From the NCBI RefSeq assembly GCF_040939455.1, contig NC_134108.1, forward strand, positions 46,189,501 through 46,253,500: a stretch of DNA of 64,000 bases, read 5' to 3'. A model generated the notes under the pieces. The model did no database searches. It saw only the letters and a program-made list of their open reading frames with translations, and was not told where the DNA came from. A program made the position numbers and the translations under genes. Shown here piece by piece: positions 51,291-63,150 of this stretch; the first letter of the stretch is position 1, and the number at the start of each line of letters is the position of its first letter. The DNA comes from Microcebus murinus. Lineage: Eukaryota; Chordata; Mammalia; Primates; Cheirogaleidae.

Positions 51291-53421
51291 ATTTTTTGTA
51301 GTTTATATATTTTTTATATATGTAGTTTATATATTGTATTTAGTCCATAGGGAAATTGGCTTTTAAAATGGAAAAGGCCATTGGATGGTTTTCAATTGTA
51401 TTTAGTTGTCAAAACCTATTTCAAACATGAAGCACCAATATCCACAGCAGATAATACAAAAAAGATAACACCAAATTGATCTGCCAGAGCAAAGTCTAGA
51501 ACCTTACTTCCAGAGACTTTCTCTCACCCCATAAGGCAGCCCTTAGGCATCTTCACTCACTCCTAAGACTCCACAGGACACAGCTTGACACGGGGATCCA
51601 GGCTAGCACTCATATTCTGCAGATATAAAGGCTCAGGACCAGAAAGGTCCAACAAATGAGTAGTTAGAGACTTGGGCAAATGGAAAGTCTTGGGCTTCAC
51701 TGTCAGCATTTCCTACATTTGGCACTTTCCTCACATAATGCCTTCTAATAAAGAGCTCTGCTTAACATGTTACTGTATTTGCTGGTTCACTGAAAGGTTA
51801 CTGCCAGCATGTGAACAGATGAGGAAAGTAGCGTGCCTGGTCAAAATACAGCACAAGCACCATCAGCGCTGCGCGGAAGGCCGGCTAGGTCGAGATGTAG
51901 GCTATTCATTCACTACACAATTGTTACATCTACCATGTGCCAGTACTAAAAATATGCTGCTCAAATTGTGTTTTTTAAAAATAAACCAAATTTGTTTGTA
52001 TAAAATGTCAATATGATGAAATTTCTACTGTCTCTCCTGAAATTTTTTGGGTAGTGGAGACAAAGGACATAATTTCTATCTATTTTCACAGATAGTATTG
52101 TATAATTCCAGGTACTAAAGCAGTCTCAATCATTGTCTCTCTCTCTGTGTGTCTCTTACACACGCACAGATACACACACACACACACACACTTAGACAAA
52201 AGCACCCAAGGTGGAGAAAGAAAATTGCACAAGGTAAAAATCTTACTCAAAATATCATACCATACTCTATTGCATCAGTCCTGAACAGTTAACAAGTAGG
52301 ATTCTCAAACTAGAAAAGATTATCACATACCCAATAGGTTAGTATATTTTCATTTTTCATGTTAGTGGATTTCATTGTGAAATATGTCACTTAATGTTTA
52401 TTTAAATGCTTATTTAACTTAATAATTTAAATTAAAAGCATCCAAATACTTACAATAGTAAGAGCCAAATTAGAAATAAATATTTTAAAATTATCTGTAA
52501 AACTGTTCAACTTTGCTCAAAGAATATAGTTGGTTCATTTTTTAATGTGGGAAAAGTTTATTTGAGTAGAATAAAAGGATCCCTAAGGGATTAGAACTTA
52601 AATATGCCCAGAAATAATACTTTAGGAAAAAGGGGAATATTTTTAACCCAGTGGGAGAAACTAGAATTAAATTTATGTTGTAAAAATACAAACAAAGGAT
52701 AGAATCCAATGTGGTTAACTAGGATGTAACTGTAGAAAAATAAATTAGCAAAGGAACTTTAAAACACAAACAATGTGGTAAAGGGAACAATTTTGAGATA
52801 CAAAAATAAGCAAGAACTAAATAGAAAGGGATAATTAAGAAACTAATGAAAATAAACAATATTAAAGTCAATTAAAATTTTGCCAATGATTATAAATGAG
52901 TTTGAAAGTATGTAGGAGTCAACGCTTAAACATCTTTGGCATACTTTGTTTAAAGAATATACTTGCCCATTATAATTGGGTTTTTTTTTACCAATGAAAA
53001 ACTCCATTTTGACTATTTCCTTTTATGCATAACTTAAATAATGACAACTTCCTCCTTTATACTTGACCTAATTAAAGCTCCTGTTCAGAAGACCTCTTCC
53101 AACTTCTTAGGCAGTCACACCAAATAGGTACTTTTTTCCCTCATGTAACTTTGTCCTGGAATTTCTCAGCTTGACTGATTTTTGCCCCTCTGTATTTTTC
53201 TTTGCTTTCTCCAGGATTTACTTTCTTTACATTTAGGTTGGTGACACTCTGCTAAAATATGTGTCCCATCCTGTTTTTCCTTCTCTTTCCTTCCAAATCA
53301 AAATAGAGAAACAGACACCTGTCTTGGCACAGTTAGACCTGTCACAGAATAGGGTATAACTGAATGACTTCTTTCAAGCACTAATATGTCCCAGATATCA
53401 GCTGTGATTTATTTAAGTCAA
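51291..53421. other. unassigned DNA
   Basis: 51898-51955 may be a short L2 or MIR end ('accatgtgccagtactaaaa'). A small CpG cluster is at 51864-51894. A CT/GT/CA tract is at 52135-52192. No gene. Confidence 0.4.
52135..52192. repeat. CT then CA microsatellite
   Basis: A ctctctctctgtgtgt stretch followed by an uninterrupted acacacacacacacac run. Confidence 0.9.
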
Positions 53422-53765
53422 CAGTCATGCATCACTTGACAACAGGGATCCGTCCTGAGAGGTGCAGCATTAGGCCATTTTGTCATGGTATGAACATCAT
53501 AGAGTGTACTAATACAAACCTAAGTGGTATAGCCTACTACACGTCTAGGCTATCTGGTATAGCCCGTTGCTCCTGGACTATAGACCTGTACAACACGTTA
53601 CTATACTGAATATTGAAGGCAATTGATAAACAATCATATTTATGTATTTAAACATGTCTAAACATAGAAAAGGTACAATAATAATATGGTATTATAATCT
53701 TATGGGACCACAGTCATATGTGTAGTTCAACATTGACTGAAATGCCATCATGCAGTGCCTGACTA
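53422..53765. mobile_element. Tigger-type nonautonomous DNA transposon, copy 2
   Basis: Left end CAGTCATGCATCACTTGACA; right end 'gcagtgcctgacta', a decayed form of the inverted left end. Internal order matches copy 1: 'agagtgtactaatacaaacc', 'tagcctactacacgtctagg', 'ttactatactgaatattgaa', then the same jump from 'aataatatggtattataatc' into 'ttatgggaccacagtc'. It is about 344 bp. Confidence 0.82.
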
Positions 53766-54719
53766 TTTAAGACTCATCTTGAGCTAATAAGTATTAATTT
53801 CTCAATCCTGCTGAACTAAGTTAATGGTGCACTAACTTGGGGCCAGTTAGAATGCATTATATCATATTCTTCTGTGAAAATGTTTTTCTAAAATATGTTT
53901 TGTGAGTTTAGAATAGATTAGTAATTCTTTTACTAATTAATTCTCTATTAACTAATTATTTATCAGAATTTACCTCTCAATTACAGTGCTGTGCATGATA
54001 CAAAGATTAATCAGACATTTTATCAAGGGAGACAAATGTGTGTGCTCACAACACTATCACAAAATAGACAAATCTACATTTTATAAAGTAGACTTATTTA
54101 AAGAGCTATGAAAGGCTCTTTGCTCCCTCTTCATGAGTTTTTCTCCCACTTGTGCTATCCTTATTTGGCTGAGGCCTGTGTCTCCTGTACTGCTGGTGGA
54201 TTCTCTTCACAATGTCCCTTAGACAATGAAAAATTTACTGGATTGGCAGTCTTCCAGCTTCTTTCCCCCAGGGGCATTAGTAGGGGAGAGAGAGAGAGGG
54301 AGACAGAAAGAGAGGAGAATTAAAAATTCTACTCTTATTTTTAGCCAGTGACCTCTGTTCTCTGAGACCATGGAATGCATAACCCTAAACTGCTAATTGG
54401 CCTTATTCCCTTATGTTATTCATGGGAAGAAATATTCTGCTCTTTCTTTAAAAAACAAAAGCTCATATCTCAAATGCTTTCTAGCTACTACAGTTCCAGT
54501 ATGTGAAAGTTCATATATTAACTGAATATAATATAGGTATGATTTGGATTCTCATTCTTCATGTATTGACTTTTATTTTGTTTTACAATTAAAACAGCAA
54601 TAGAAATATTCTGAGTATCATTCCTTATGGGCAGGCCTAGGGTGAGACGAGTGAGGAACTCATCTTAGACACAAAATTAAAGGTGGTGCTGAAACGCTCG
54701 CTAATTAAGATAAAGAATT
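53766..54719. other. unassigned DNA with a decayed repeat at its end
   Basis: 54628-54712 ('gggcaggcctagggtgagac', 'cacaaaattaaaggtggtgc') looks like a known mammalian dispersed sequence that I cannot name; the L1 at 54720 lies next to it. A GA tract is at 54283-54316. No gene. Confidence 0.35.
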
Positions 54720-55023
54720 AACCTGGATGGAGCTGGAGCCCACTCTTTCAAGTGAAGTACCACAAGAATGGAAATACAAGCACCACATGTACTCACCATT
54801 AAATTGGTACTAATCGATCAATACTTATGTGCACATGTGGAAGTAACATTCATCAGGTATCAGGCATATGGGAAGGTGAAAGGAAGGATGGGTAAATTCA
54901 CACCTAATGGGTGCGGTGCACAGTGTCTGGGGGATGGACATGCTTGTAGCTCTGAGTCAGGCAGTGCAAAGGCAATATATGTCACCAGGGTATTTATACC
55001 CCCATAAGATTCTGAAAAAAAAT
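54720..55023 (+). mobile_element. lemur-type L1 3' end
   Basis: It starts near the end of ORF2 ('acctggatggagctggagcc') and carries the same 3'UTR as the L1 at 30528: 'cacctaatgggtgcggtgca', 'tgggggatggacatgcttgt', 'acccccataagattctgaaa'. The tail is A-rich with T interruptions. No clear target-site duplication was seen. Confidence 0.88.
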
Positions 55024-56069
55024 AAAATAAAGTGATGGACTAGTTCTGCCAAATGTTAAAATATATGACAAAAATACAATAATCACAATTGTTGTGATGT
55101 GTGTATATAGACATATCAGTGTAATTAGCATACAATTTGTAAATAAAGAGAAGCATATATGGTAATTTAAAATGTAATAGAAGTTTAATGTAAATCAGTG
55201 GAAAGTAAATTTTCAATAAAGGTGGTTGAGATTAAAAAAAAGGATGTATAGTGCAATTTTTGTAAAAATACATGTTGAAAAATTAACTTACAAAATGTAT
55301 AATAAACAAAATATTACAATTTTAAATAAAGACAGATCCATGTCACTGACTTTTCCTTTTGCCTCAACCTATGGCTCAGCGTATCACTGGCATCTTCTCT
55401 GAACCTTGAGTATCAATGACCAATGTTGAATCGGTCATTCATTCAAAATACACTTGTTGAATTAATGACATAAGAGATAGACCTGTGATCATACAGTTAA
55501 TCAGGTAAGTTTTGTCAACTACTTTTCCTTGAAATGACAGAATTGACAAATTATTTTAATAGCATGTAGAATTCATCATAATCACTCTTCTATATCTTTC
55601 TCAACTTGCAGTTTTCATTTTGTTCTTTTTCTCTCCTTGTGATCTTCTTCTTTATACAAACTATGTCTGACTTTTGGGGGGATTATTTTCATTATATTTT
55701 GAAACAAACTTTTAATTGCTTTATTGTTAAATTGTTGCTGCCTTAATTCCTCTCCAGAACTTTGTGAAATCAGTAAGAAGACATGGGACATGATAGATTG
55801 AAATTTTAAGGCCCTGATTATAAACCTAAATTTAAATTTCTTTTAGAGAGGATTTACTATCATTTCTGAAATGTAATACTCTTTATCATAACACATAATG
55901 TTTAACATTAATTTGTTCATTTGTCTGTTTTTCAAAATTAATGATCGAAGCTTAATAGTGAGAGAGACATACTCCCAGTAGAGTACACTTGATGGTATTT
56001 ATAATGCTAAACATCCCAGTTTTCTTCAGTCTCCTTTAAAATTATGAATGAATCTACAACATCTAGAAT
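55024..56069. other. unassigned AT-rich DNA
   Basis: Nothing recognised with confidence. Confidence 0.4.
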
Positions 56070-56480
56070 TAAAAAATTATGTTAAATGAAGTAATACGGG
56101 CATAGACAAATACTGCATGATCTCATATGTGAAATTTTAAAATGTTGAACTCATAGAAAGAGTAAAATTATGGTTACCAGGTGCTGGGGTTCTGGGGGAT
56201 TTGGGGAGATATTGGTCAAAGAATACAAAATTTCAGTTAGATGAAAGGAATAATCTTAAAGAGCGCTTATATAATATGGTTAAGAATAATGTATATTTAA
56301 AAATTACTGTAAGAGCAGATTTTAAGCGTTCTTACCGCAACAACATAATAAGTATGTGAGGTAATGCTTTTATTAATTAGCCTTATTTAGCCATTCCAAT
56401 GTATAGATATTTCAACATATTGTGCACCATAAATATATGAGTTTTATTTGTCAATTTAAAAAATAAATAGAAACAAAAAT
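56070..56480 (+). mobile_element. old L1 3'UTR (L1MA/L1MB-like)
   Basis: 'gcatgatctcatatgtgaaa', 'atgttgaactcatagaaaga', 'ggttaccaggtgctggggtt', 'gggagatattggtcaaagaa' and 'tataatatggttaagaataa' follow the 3'UTR of old placental L1s in order. Confidence 0.8.
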
Positions 56481-57639
56481 GAAAATAAATAAATTATAGA
56501 TGAATTTGCCAGCACTTGCTCTATATAACTTCACTTAGCATGCCAGTGCTCTCTCAGGAAATGGAGTTATAGCCCCATTCCAGTTGTAGAATTTCTTAGA
56601 AATTCCACACTCTCCAGCAGAAATTCCTTTGTGTACAAATTATTTGTCACAGTTTCCTAATTTTGAGACCAGTGAAGTTTCTGCCTTATTTTCTAATTTC
56701 TCCTTGCCCATTTCAGTCAGACTCTGGAAGAGAAATTTGTAAGCCCCTTTGCTCTTTGCTGCTGTATTTCTTAGAAATGTGTGTAAAAGATAAAATAAAA
56801 AACAAAAACCAAAAAAACATCAGAAAGCCATTTCCGTTAAAAAGAAACCACCACCACCAACAACAACAACAAACAAAAAGAAATACTGTGATATATTTTG
56901 TAAGGCTTAGAAACTGTGGTCACTGAAATAATCAAGATCAGTTAATAATATCTCTTTTGCAATTTGACTATTATTTTTAAATTTTATATATTTATTAATA
57001 TTAAGATTGCATTTTAATTATGAAAATTAGAATTATAGTAGTGAGAAGAATAAAATAAAATTACCAGCAATCTCACTTCTCAGGACTAATCATTGTTGAC
57101 TCAGAGTGGTAATCTGTCACACCCCTTTCCTCAAATTAACAATACATTTTGAATACTTTTCCTAGACACATTACGTTTCTTAAGGGTAGCATCACATTAT
57201 GTCACATTCATTATTGTGATGGAAGATATTTTCTAATTATTTGCTGTAGCTATCCCTTGCTTTCTTGATTCTATATTAAGCTTTCTGAAATAGGATTCAT
57301 TATAGTATAATTTTTCATCCCCTTGTTTATGTGTTTTTACTGGGGTGAATATATATATATATGCGATATATATTTATCACATTATATAATAAGATTTATC
57401 ATAGTGAGCTGGACTTTGCTTTAGTTGAAGTCTTCAAGTCTATAATATATATTCAAAGGATGTAATATATGCTTTTTTTGTTCCAGGGAGGTTCTAGTCT
57501 ACACACAGAGCCATCATGAAGCACCATGGAGCAGATTGTACACAGCCCAACTCCCGGGACATCATTCACACACTATAGTGGGATGTCACCTTCTGTATTT
57601 GTACACTACACAATCAGCATGATCAGGGTTAAGGTGATG
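56481..57639. other. unassigned DNA
   Basis: CCA/ACA triplet tracts lie at 56848-56875 and a TA run at 57347-57362. The frame 56663-56926 runs into the triplet tract and has no domain. Confidence 0.4.
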
Positions 57640-57935
57640 TGAGTGATGCAATTAAATATTAAATAATATTTAATATCAAATAATTAAAAATATTAAATAT
57701 CTCTGTAATATTTTTTAAAAATGTCAATTAAATATTTTTCTTTTTGCTTCAGGCTCTGGTACAACTGCCCAGCACTATTACTAATTCTGTATTTATCTAC
57801 ATTTTTTATTTGTATATTTCATTGAATTTTTTGAATTAATTTTTTTATTTAAAAATATTTTTTAAATATTATTTTTAATATTATTTTAAATATTTTTAAT
57901 ATATTTTAAATATTATTTTTCAAATATTATTTGTT
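57640..57935. repeat. very AT-rich block of TAAATATT/AATATTTA units
   Basis: Repeated taaatatt and its complement give many small hairpins, for example 57655-57720 and 57840-57930. The base composition is almost only A and T over long stretches. Confidence 0.8.
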
Positions 57936-57984
57936 ATAGTTGCTGAGGTTTTCGGTGACCTATTAAAATATACACTCAAGGTAA

Positions 57985-58640
57985 GTGCCACACTCTCCTC
58001 ACCATACCCCTAGCTCTGACATTTGGCACAAATTTGCTTGGTGGATTGACATACACAGCCATCATATGATAATAATGTTGATAATCCCAAATTTACTCTT
58101 CCCCCAGTCCTTCCCTTCTCAATAAATGGCACCACCATGTACCCATGCCAGAAACCACAAAAGGTATCTTTAACTGACCTTTCTTTCTCCACACCTCATA
58201 TATAACCCACACATAATATGGATATGTATAATTCATATTTAAACGAATCTCTTGAGTTCTCCCAAATAGATTCTACACCAATCTTTTATTACTTAACCCC
58301 AATACCACCACTTTAATACAAGCCTAGACTAACTGGTTTCCTTTCTCTCTTAGCTCTTACTCTCCCTGGCAAGAAGAATGAGAAGAATTTTTATAAACTG
58401 CAACTCAGATCATGTCATTCTTTTCATGATCTGGAATGACATGATTTGTGGCTTGCTATACAATTTGGGTTCATTTTTTTTATGAATTGGTTCTTAGAGT
58501 CTAGATTCCAAATGAACACCAAAGTGTTTATATTCCAATCATTCTAGTCCTCCGGGGTCTTCCCATTCCTACAGAAAAAAAATGAAATTCCTCTCTCCAT
58601 CCTAGATTGTTAGCTAATTTGACACTCACCCACCTGCCCT
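57985..58640 (+). mobile_element. L2 LINE fragment (end of ORF2)
   Basis: 'cccccagtccttcccttctc', 'aataaatggcaccaccatgt' and 'acccatgccagaaaccacaa', then 'ctttctttctccacacctca' and 'aactcagatcatgtcattct', follow the RT C-terminal part of L2, the same region seen at 4700-5300. Frames are broken. Confidence 0.55.
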
Positions 58641-58721
58641 CCTCAGCTCCTACTACTCTCAGTCACCCTTACTCCAACCTAGACACACAGGGCTTTTATT
58701 TATACCAAATCTTTGAAATTC

Positions 58722-58826
58722 AGTATGTATTAATATTTCACACTTGTTGGATATCTTAATTCAGACTATCCACATTTCAAGTGCTTAATAGCCACATATA
58801 GCCAGTGGCTACTCTATTGGATGAAA
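58722..58826 (+). mobile_element. 3' fragment of the DNA transposon seen at 35571
   Basis: 'aattcagactatccacattt', 'caagtgcttaatagccacat', 'agccagtggctactctattg' and 'gatg' match the end of the 35571 family, better preserved at the terminus. Confidence 0.6.
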
Positions 58827-59439
58827 GAAAAACCAAGAGAATTAAGTTTTATGACCATTACTGGAAGAGTCCCAGCAGAAGTTATCAGGTAAAATATTGT
58901 TTACCTGAAGAATTAAGAGTACATTTTTTTAAAAGTTCAAAATTCTCAAGAGGTATTTTATAAATTATAACACTTTTAAAATTAAAAGGATATCTAGCCA
59001 TGAATATGGTGCTTGAATTGCAATTCAAATTTGATATTAACTAAAAGAAATTATTCAAGGAGGGTTTCTTCCAAAAAATACTGAACTAGATAATCTGAGA
59101 GGCTTTTCTGTAGCAAGATAATTACATGCTAGATAATTACAAGAAACATGCCTTGTAATGCAGTGCTGAAAATAATGAAGGAAAATCTTCAATACTTTGT
59201 AATGCAGTGGTGAAAATAATGAAGGAAAGTCTTCAAGGCAATCAGAGAGTAAACATGAAACCACAGTCATCCTGGGGACAAATAGTATATCAGCTCTAGT
59301 GCTTGGAGACCCAACTAACCCTGGGACTACCTCAGATTGGATAATGTAATCCTGAGGCTTACTGTTAAACCAAAATCTTCAAAGTTCATCAGTGTAGTCC
59401 AGGTGCAGTAATACCCTTTGGCTATCGATGAAAGCAAAC
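58827..59439. other. unassigned DNA with a 44-bp tandem duplication
   Basis: No gene. The imperfect duplication is at 59152-59238. Confidence 0.4.
59152..59238. repeat. imperfect 2 x 44-bp tandem duplication
   Basis: Each unit contains tgtaatgcagtg, tgaaaataatgaaggaaa and tcttcaa. The two units differ at several positions. A shorter direct repeat (agataattac) occurs just upstream at 59117 and 59132. Confidence 0.85.
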
Positions 59440-60330
59440 ACAGTTTCTCTTTGCAAAAAAACACCCTTCATTTGGGCCCTCAGGACACCCACAGATTAAG
59501 TTCATACAAATAGAAACTCAGAAAATCAAAACTTAATAACAAATATCATGATTGTATGACAGCTATAGGATAAATAATTCATCTGAGCTCTAGGACTTCA
59601 GATATTAGAATTATTAGATATATAACATAGTAAATATTAAAGAAATAGATGCATTTAAAAATAAACAAGAATTAAAAACTATCAAAATATAATAGATCAG
59701 AAGAAAAAGGACCACATAAAAATGTTTAAAATAAATAATATACATATTATAATTAAAATTCAATGGAAATTTCAAACATCAGAGAGAATTGATCAACTAG
59801 AAGAAACATCTGAATAAATTATCCTATGTATAATACAGAAATAAGGAAATAGAAACTATAAAAGAGATTAAGAAATAACAATGAGTATTATTATTATATA
59901 TTATAAAAAGGTTTACCATGAATCTATTCAGGATTCTTGTAGAGAATGGGGAAGCAATGTTTGAAGATTTGGAATTTTGGATGAAGTTTGATATTTCACA
60001 GTATCAGAGGAAGAAAGCCTAACTCAAACCAAGAAAGACAAAAAGAATTCCACCCCTTAGACATAGTGAAATTGCAAGTTGAAATCTTAAAATCAACCAG
60101 GGAGAAAAAAACCAAAATTACCTACAAAGAAACAGCAATTAGACTGGCAGCTAACATCCCACTGGCAACAAGAGAAGTCAGAAAACATTGAAATAATATC
60201 TGAAAAGAAGTGATAGATAACTGTCAACTGGAATTGTATACCCAGGTAAACAATCTTTCAAGATCAAGGGTGTAATAAAATCATGATAATTTAAAAAAAA
60301 AATAAGTAAGGCTAAGTGAGGTTGCCATTA
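59440..60330 (+). mobile_element. HAL1 / old L1M remnant with ORF1 sequence
   Basis: 'cttagacatagtgaaattgc', 'ttgaaatcttaaaatcaacc', 'gggagaaaaaaaccaaaatt' and 'ggaattgtatacccaggtaa' follow ORF1 of HAL1 or L1M in order. The upstream part is assigned by continuity only. Confidence 0.5.
59988..60191 (+). pseudogene. HAL1/L1M ORF1p remnant
   Basis: A frame of about 67 codons contains 'KLQVEILKSTREKKTKITYK' followed by ETAIRLAANIPLATREVRK. This corresponds to the ORF1p stretch that ends in the 'ITYKG..IRLTADF' region. Intact ORF1p would need about 200 or more further residues. Frameshifts and stops close it on both sides. The homology is short, so confidence is moderate. Confidence 0.5.
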
Positions 60331-60976
60331 GCATAACTGTAAAAGGATATACTTCAGAAAGAAACAAATTGACCCAGGAATGAAAAACAATGATCGAAGA
60401 AAATGTGAGTAGAGAAACTGGATAACGTAGATAAATCTAAGTAAACATTGCCTGTACAAAATATTACTGATATATTCTCTCTGAGCTTATGAAAATATAC
60501 AACCGAAATGTTAGACAATAATGGCAAATGAGTCAGGGCAAAAAGTGATTTTTATTGAGAGAAAGAGAAAGAGAGAGAGAGAGATGGATAGAGACATACA
60601 TTAAAAAGCATATTTATGATATACCAGGCACAACCTATACTGTATCTATATTTTTATCTAAATCTATATTTTCGTTTGCTAAATTCAGCCTACTGAAAGG
60701 GCCTAGAAATGAAGATTCCCCACTAATAAAAGCCACAGCTAGTGCCCAGACTATGATTTTTATATAGCATTCCAAATAAAATGAACCAAAACATTTTAGA
60801 GAACTGTCTTATTTCAGAACTTATTCTAGTTATCAATTATCCATTGAATATTCTTCTCCTGAAGTGTCATCTCTCTCCACCCAGTGAATCTTTTTCCTTC
60901 ATCTATAAAGCAATGTTTTCTAACTTACTTTAACCTTGCTCCCAGCTGGAATTCCAGTTCTGTGCCATTCCTTTAA
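60331..60976. other. unassigned DNA with a GA tract
   Basis: A gagagaaagagaaagagaga tract lies at 60557-60584. The frame at 60555-60767 starts inside it and is not a gene. Confidence 0.45.
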
Positions 60977-61319
60977 CCACTTCGGTATTATCATTGACTA
61001 TAGTCGACAGCCACAGATGAACATGCACAGTGAGTTTAGCCGACAGCCGTGATATGACTTTTCTAATTTTTCATTTGTCAAAATAAAATCATGAACACTT
61101 AAAAATAAAGTAATGAAAACATATATGTATATGTTACCTATTCTGATTTACAAGTTAAGCTGCCTGTAAAGTAAAACAAGCTTTCAGTGTTTTAAAGCTT
61201 TCCTCATCACACAAGAGCAAAATGGATTCGTTGTCAATGCACAGCACAAACTATCGTGCGAACTGTGAGTGCTGGCTGTGGGCAAGGTTTCGTGGCCGGT
61301 GAGTGTGGTACCGAAGTGG
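60977..61319. mobile_element. piggyBac-like (or TA-type) miniature inverted-repeat element
   Basis: CCACTTCGGTA at 60977-60987 is matched exactly by its reverse complement TACCGAAGTGG at 61309-61319. The flanks are TTAA (60973-60976) and TTAG (61320-61323), fitting a piggyBac TTAA duplication with one later change. The element is 343 bp, has no coding capacity, and is CpG-richer than its surroundings. Inside, a 12-bp motif of type TAGYCGACAGCC recurs at 61001 and 61037. TA-duplicating families remain possible, since TA also flanks both sides if the repeat is taken as ACCACTTCGGTA. Confidence 0.65.
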
Positions 61320-61887
61320 TTAGCCACAATATCAATTGCTTAAAAGAGTACCTGATAAATAATAAACTTCTCAAAAGTGTTCAAATCACTAGTTACTTCC
61401 ACATCCTTAGTTCTACTCACTTCTTAACCTGTTGCAGTCTGATTTCTGAAGCAAACTCTTTGAAAAAATTACCAATTTTGAGAATCAAAGCTTTAGAATC
61501 AAAGAATTAGAGGAATCACTTTTTTGAAAAGCTCATTGTATTACTTCTTGACATCTATCCAACATTTAATACTGCTCCTTGTCCAAGGAAATATCTTGTT
61601 TCATTTTGTGACTAATAACTCTTCTGTTTTGCATCCATCAGCTTTATAATCTGTTACTTTATTTTTTTATTTGTTTTGATTTGGATAAGTTTAGTATCTC
61701 CAAATAGCTCTTTCTTACTTATTTACTTTAGAATCAGTGCTTTTGACTCAAAGAATTAGAGGGAACCACAACTTTCATCAAATCTAAACCATCATTTTCT
61801 GCTTTAATCTGTATCTATAATGACTATAAAAGATTGCTCAGTCTTGAGCTTGCTAAATTTATAGAGTAATTACAATATAGGTTAAGC
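61320..61887. other. unassigned DNA
   Basis: The frame 61256-61510 begins inside the inverted-repeat element and has no domain. A short direct repeat ('tcaaagaattagagg') occurs at 61499 and 61748. Confidence 0.4.
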
Positions 61888-62050
61888 ACTCATTAAATAC
61901 TCAAGATAGCCCTATGATGTAGATGCTTAATTAATTTTCCCATTTTAGAGATGAGGAAACAGAAGCTTAGAGTTTATGTAGCTTATAATGCTTATACAGA
62001 TTATAAGAGTTGGACTTTGGCAGTGTGACTCTGGTCACTACACATATTGC
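61888..62050 (-). mobile_element. MIR SINE, antisense
   Basis: 'actcaagatagccctatgat', 'cccattttagagatgaggaa', 'acagaagcttaga' and 'tggcagtgtgactctggtca' follow antisense MIR order. Confidence 0.78.
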
Positions 62051-62589
62051 TTTGCTTGAAAATCTTCCTTCTGAGACTGCCCCTTCCATTTTCAGATAGT
62101 TTCTACTGCTAGACATTTATTTCTTATGTTGAAGTTTATCCTCCTGTAGTTTCAACTGCTGGTACCACCTCTGCTGCTGGAACCATGCAGAGTATGGCTA
62201 CTTACTCTTTCACGTTATTGACTTTCAAGTATGTGAAGATAGCTATCACATCTTCGTGAATTCTCTTCTATTCTAGGTTAAATATTGTAAGAACCTTCAG
62301 CCATTCACCACATAACTTGGCTTTAAATCGCCTCATGATCCTGGCCACTTTCTTATGTATATGCTTCAATTTGTAATATTTTTCATAAATATCAATGCCT
62401 ATAATTGACTATAATGCTTCGTATGTGATTTGACCAACTAAGACAAACTTAACTGCTATCTCATCTGCCCAAAATACTTTTCCTTTAACTCATCTCTCCT
62501 ATTGGAATCTTTCACTGGTCCTTTAAATATCTGGGTCGCTTGTCACTGAAATCAATTCTGCACCTAAAGCCAGAAATTTCCTCTAACAT
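62051..62589. other. unassigned DNA
   Basis: Nothing recognised with confidence. Confidence 0.4.
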
Positions 62590-63150
62590 ATCTGATTTTT
62601 TTATACAAATTTAAAGGATACAACTGCAATTTTGTTACATGGATACATTGTATAGTGGTGAAGTCCGGACTTTTAGTGTAATCATCACCTGAATAATGTA
62701 TATTGCACCCATTAAGTAATTTCTCATCACCCAACCCCCTTCTATCATTCCATCCTTCCAGTCTCCAGTGTTTATCATTCCACACTCTGTGTCCATGTGT
62801 ACAAATCATTTAGCTTCCACTTATAAGTAAGAATCTGAGGTATTTGACTTTTTGTTTCTGAGTTGTTTCACTTAAGATAATGGTCTTCAGTTCCATCCAT
62901 ATTGCTGTGAGATATGATTTCATTCTTTTTTTATGACTGAAGAGTATGCCATTATATGTGTGTGTATATATATATATGTATATATACACCACATTTTATT
63001 TATCCAATCATCTACTGATGAACACTTAGTTTGATTTATATCTCTGCTACTGTGACTAGTCTTGTGATAAACATAAGAGTACAGGTATCTTTTCAATTTA
63101 ATGATTTCTTTTCTTTTGGGTAGATAGATACCTACGAGTAATTGCTCTAA
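62590..63150 (-). mobile_element. 5'-truncated L1 3' end, antisense
   Basis: The plus strand reads 'ggatacaactgcaattttgt', 'tacatggatacattgtatag', 'agtgtaatcatcacctgaat' (3'UTR), then 'cttccacttataagtaagaa', 'ttccatccatattgctgtga' and 'tatccaatcatctactgatg' (ORF2 C-terminal part). The same 3'UTR type as the L1 at 41390. A TG/TA microsatellite (62957-62989) sits inside. The minus frame at 62810-62992 has a readable L1 piece, TAIWMELKTIILSET. Confidence 0.82.

Noticed and set aside
59110..59240. CRISPR-like repeats
   Set aside because: Only two imperfect adjacent units with no spacers, in a primate genome; a simple tandem duplication.
60973..61323. Hairpin of a microRNA from the inverted repeat
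   Set aside because: The arms are over 300 bp apart and only 11-14 bp long, so no short stem-loop forms; a transposon explains them better.
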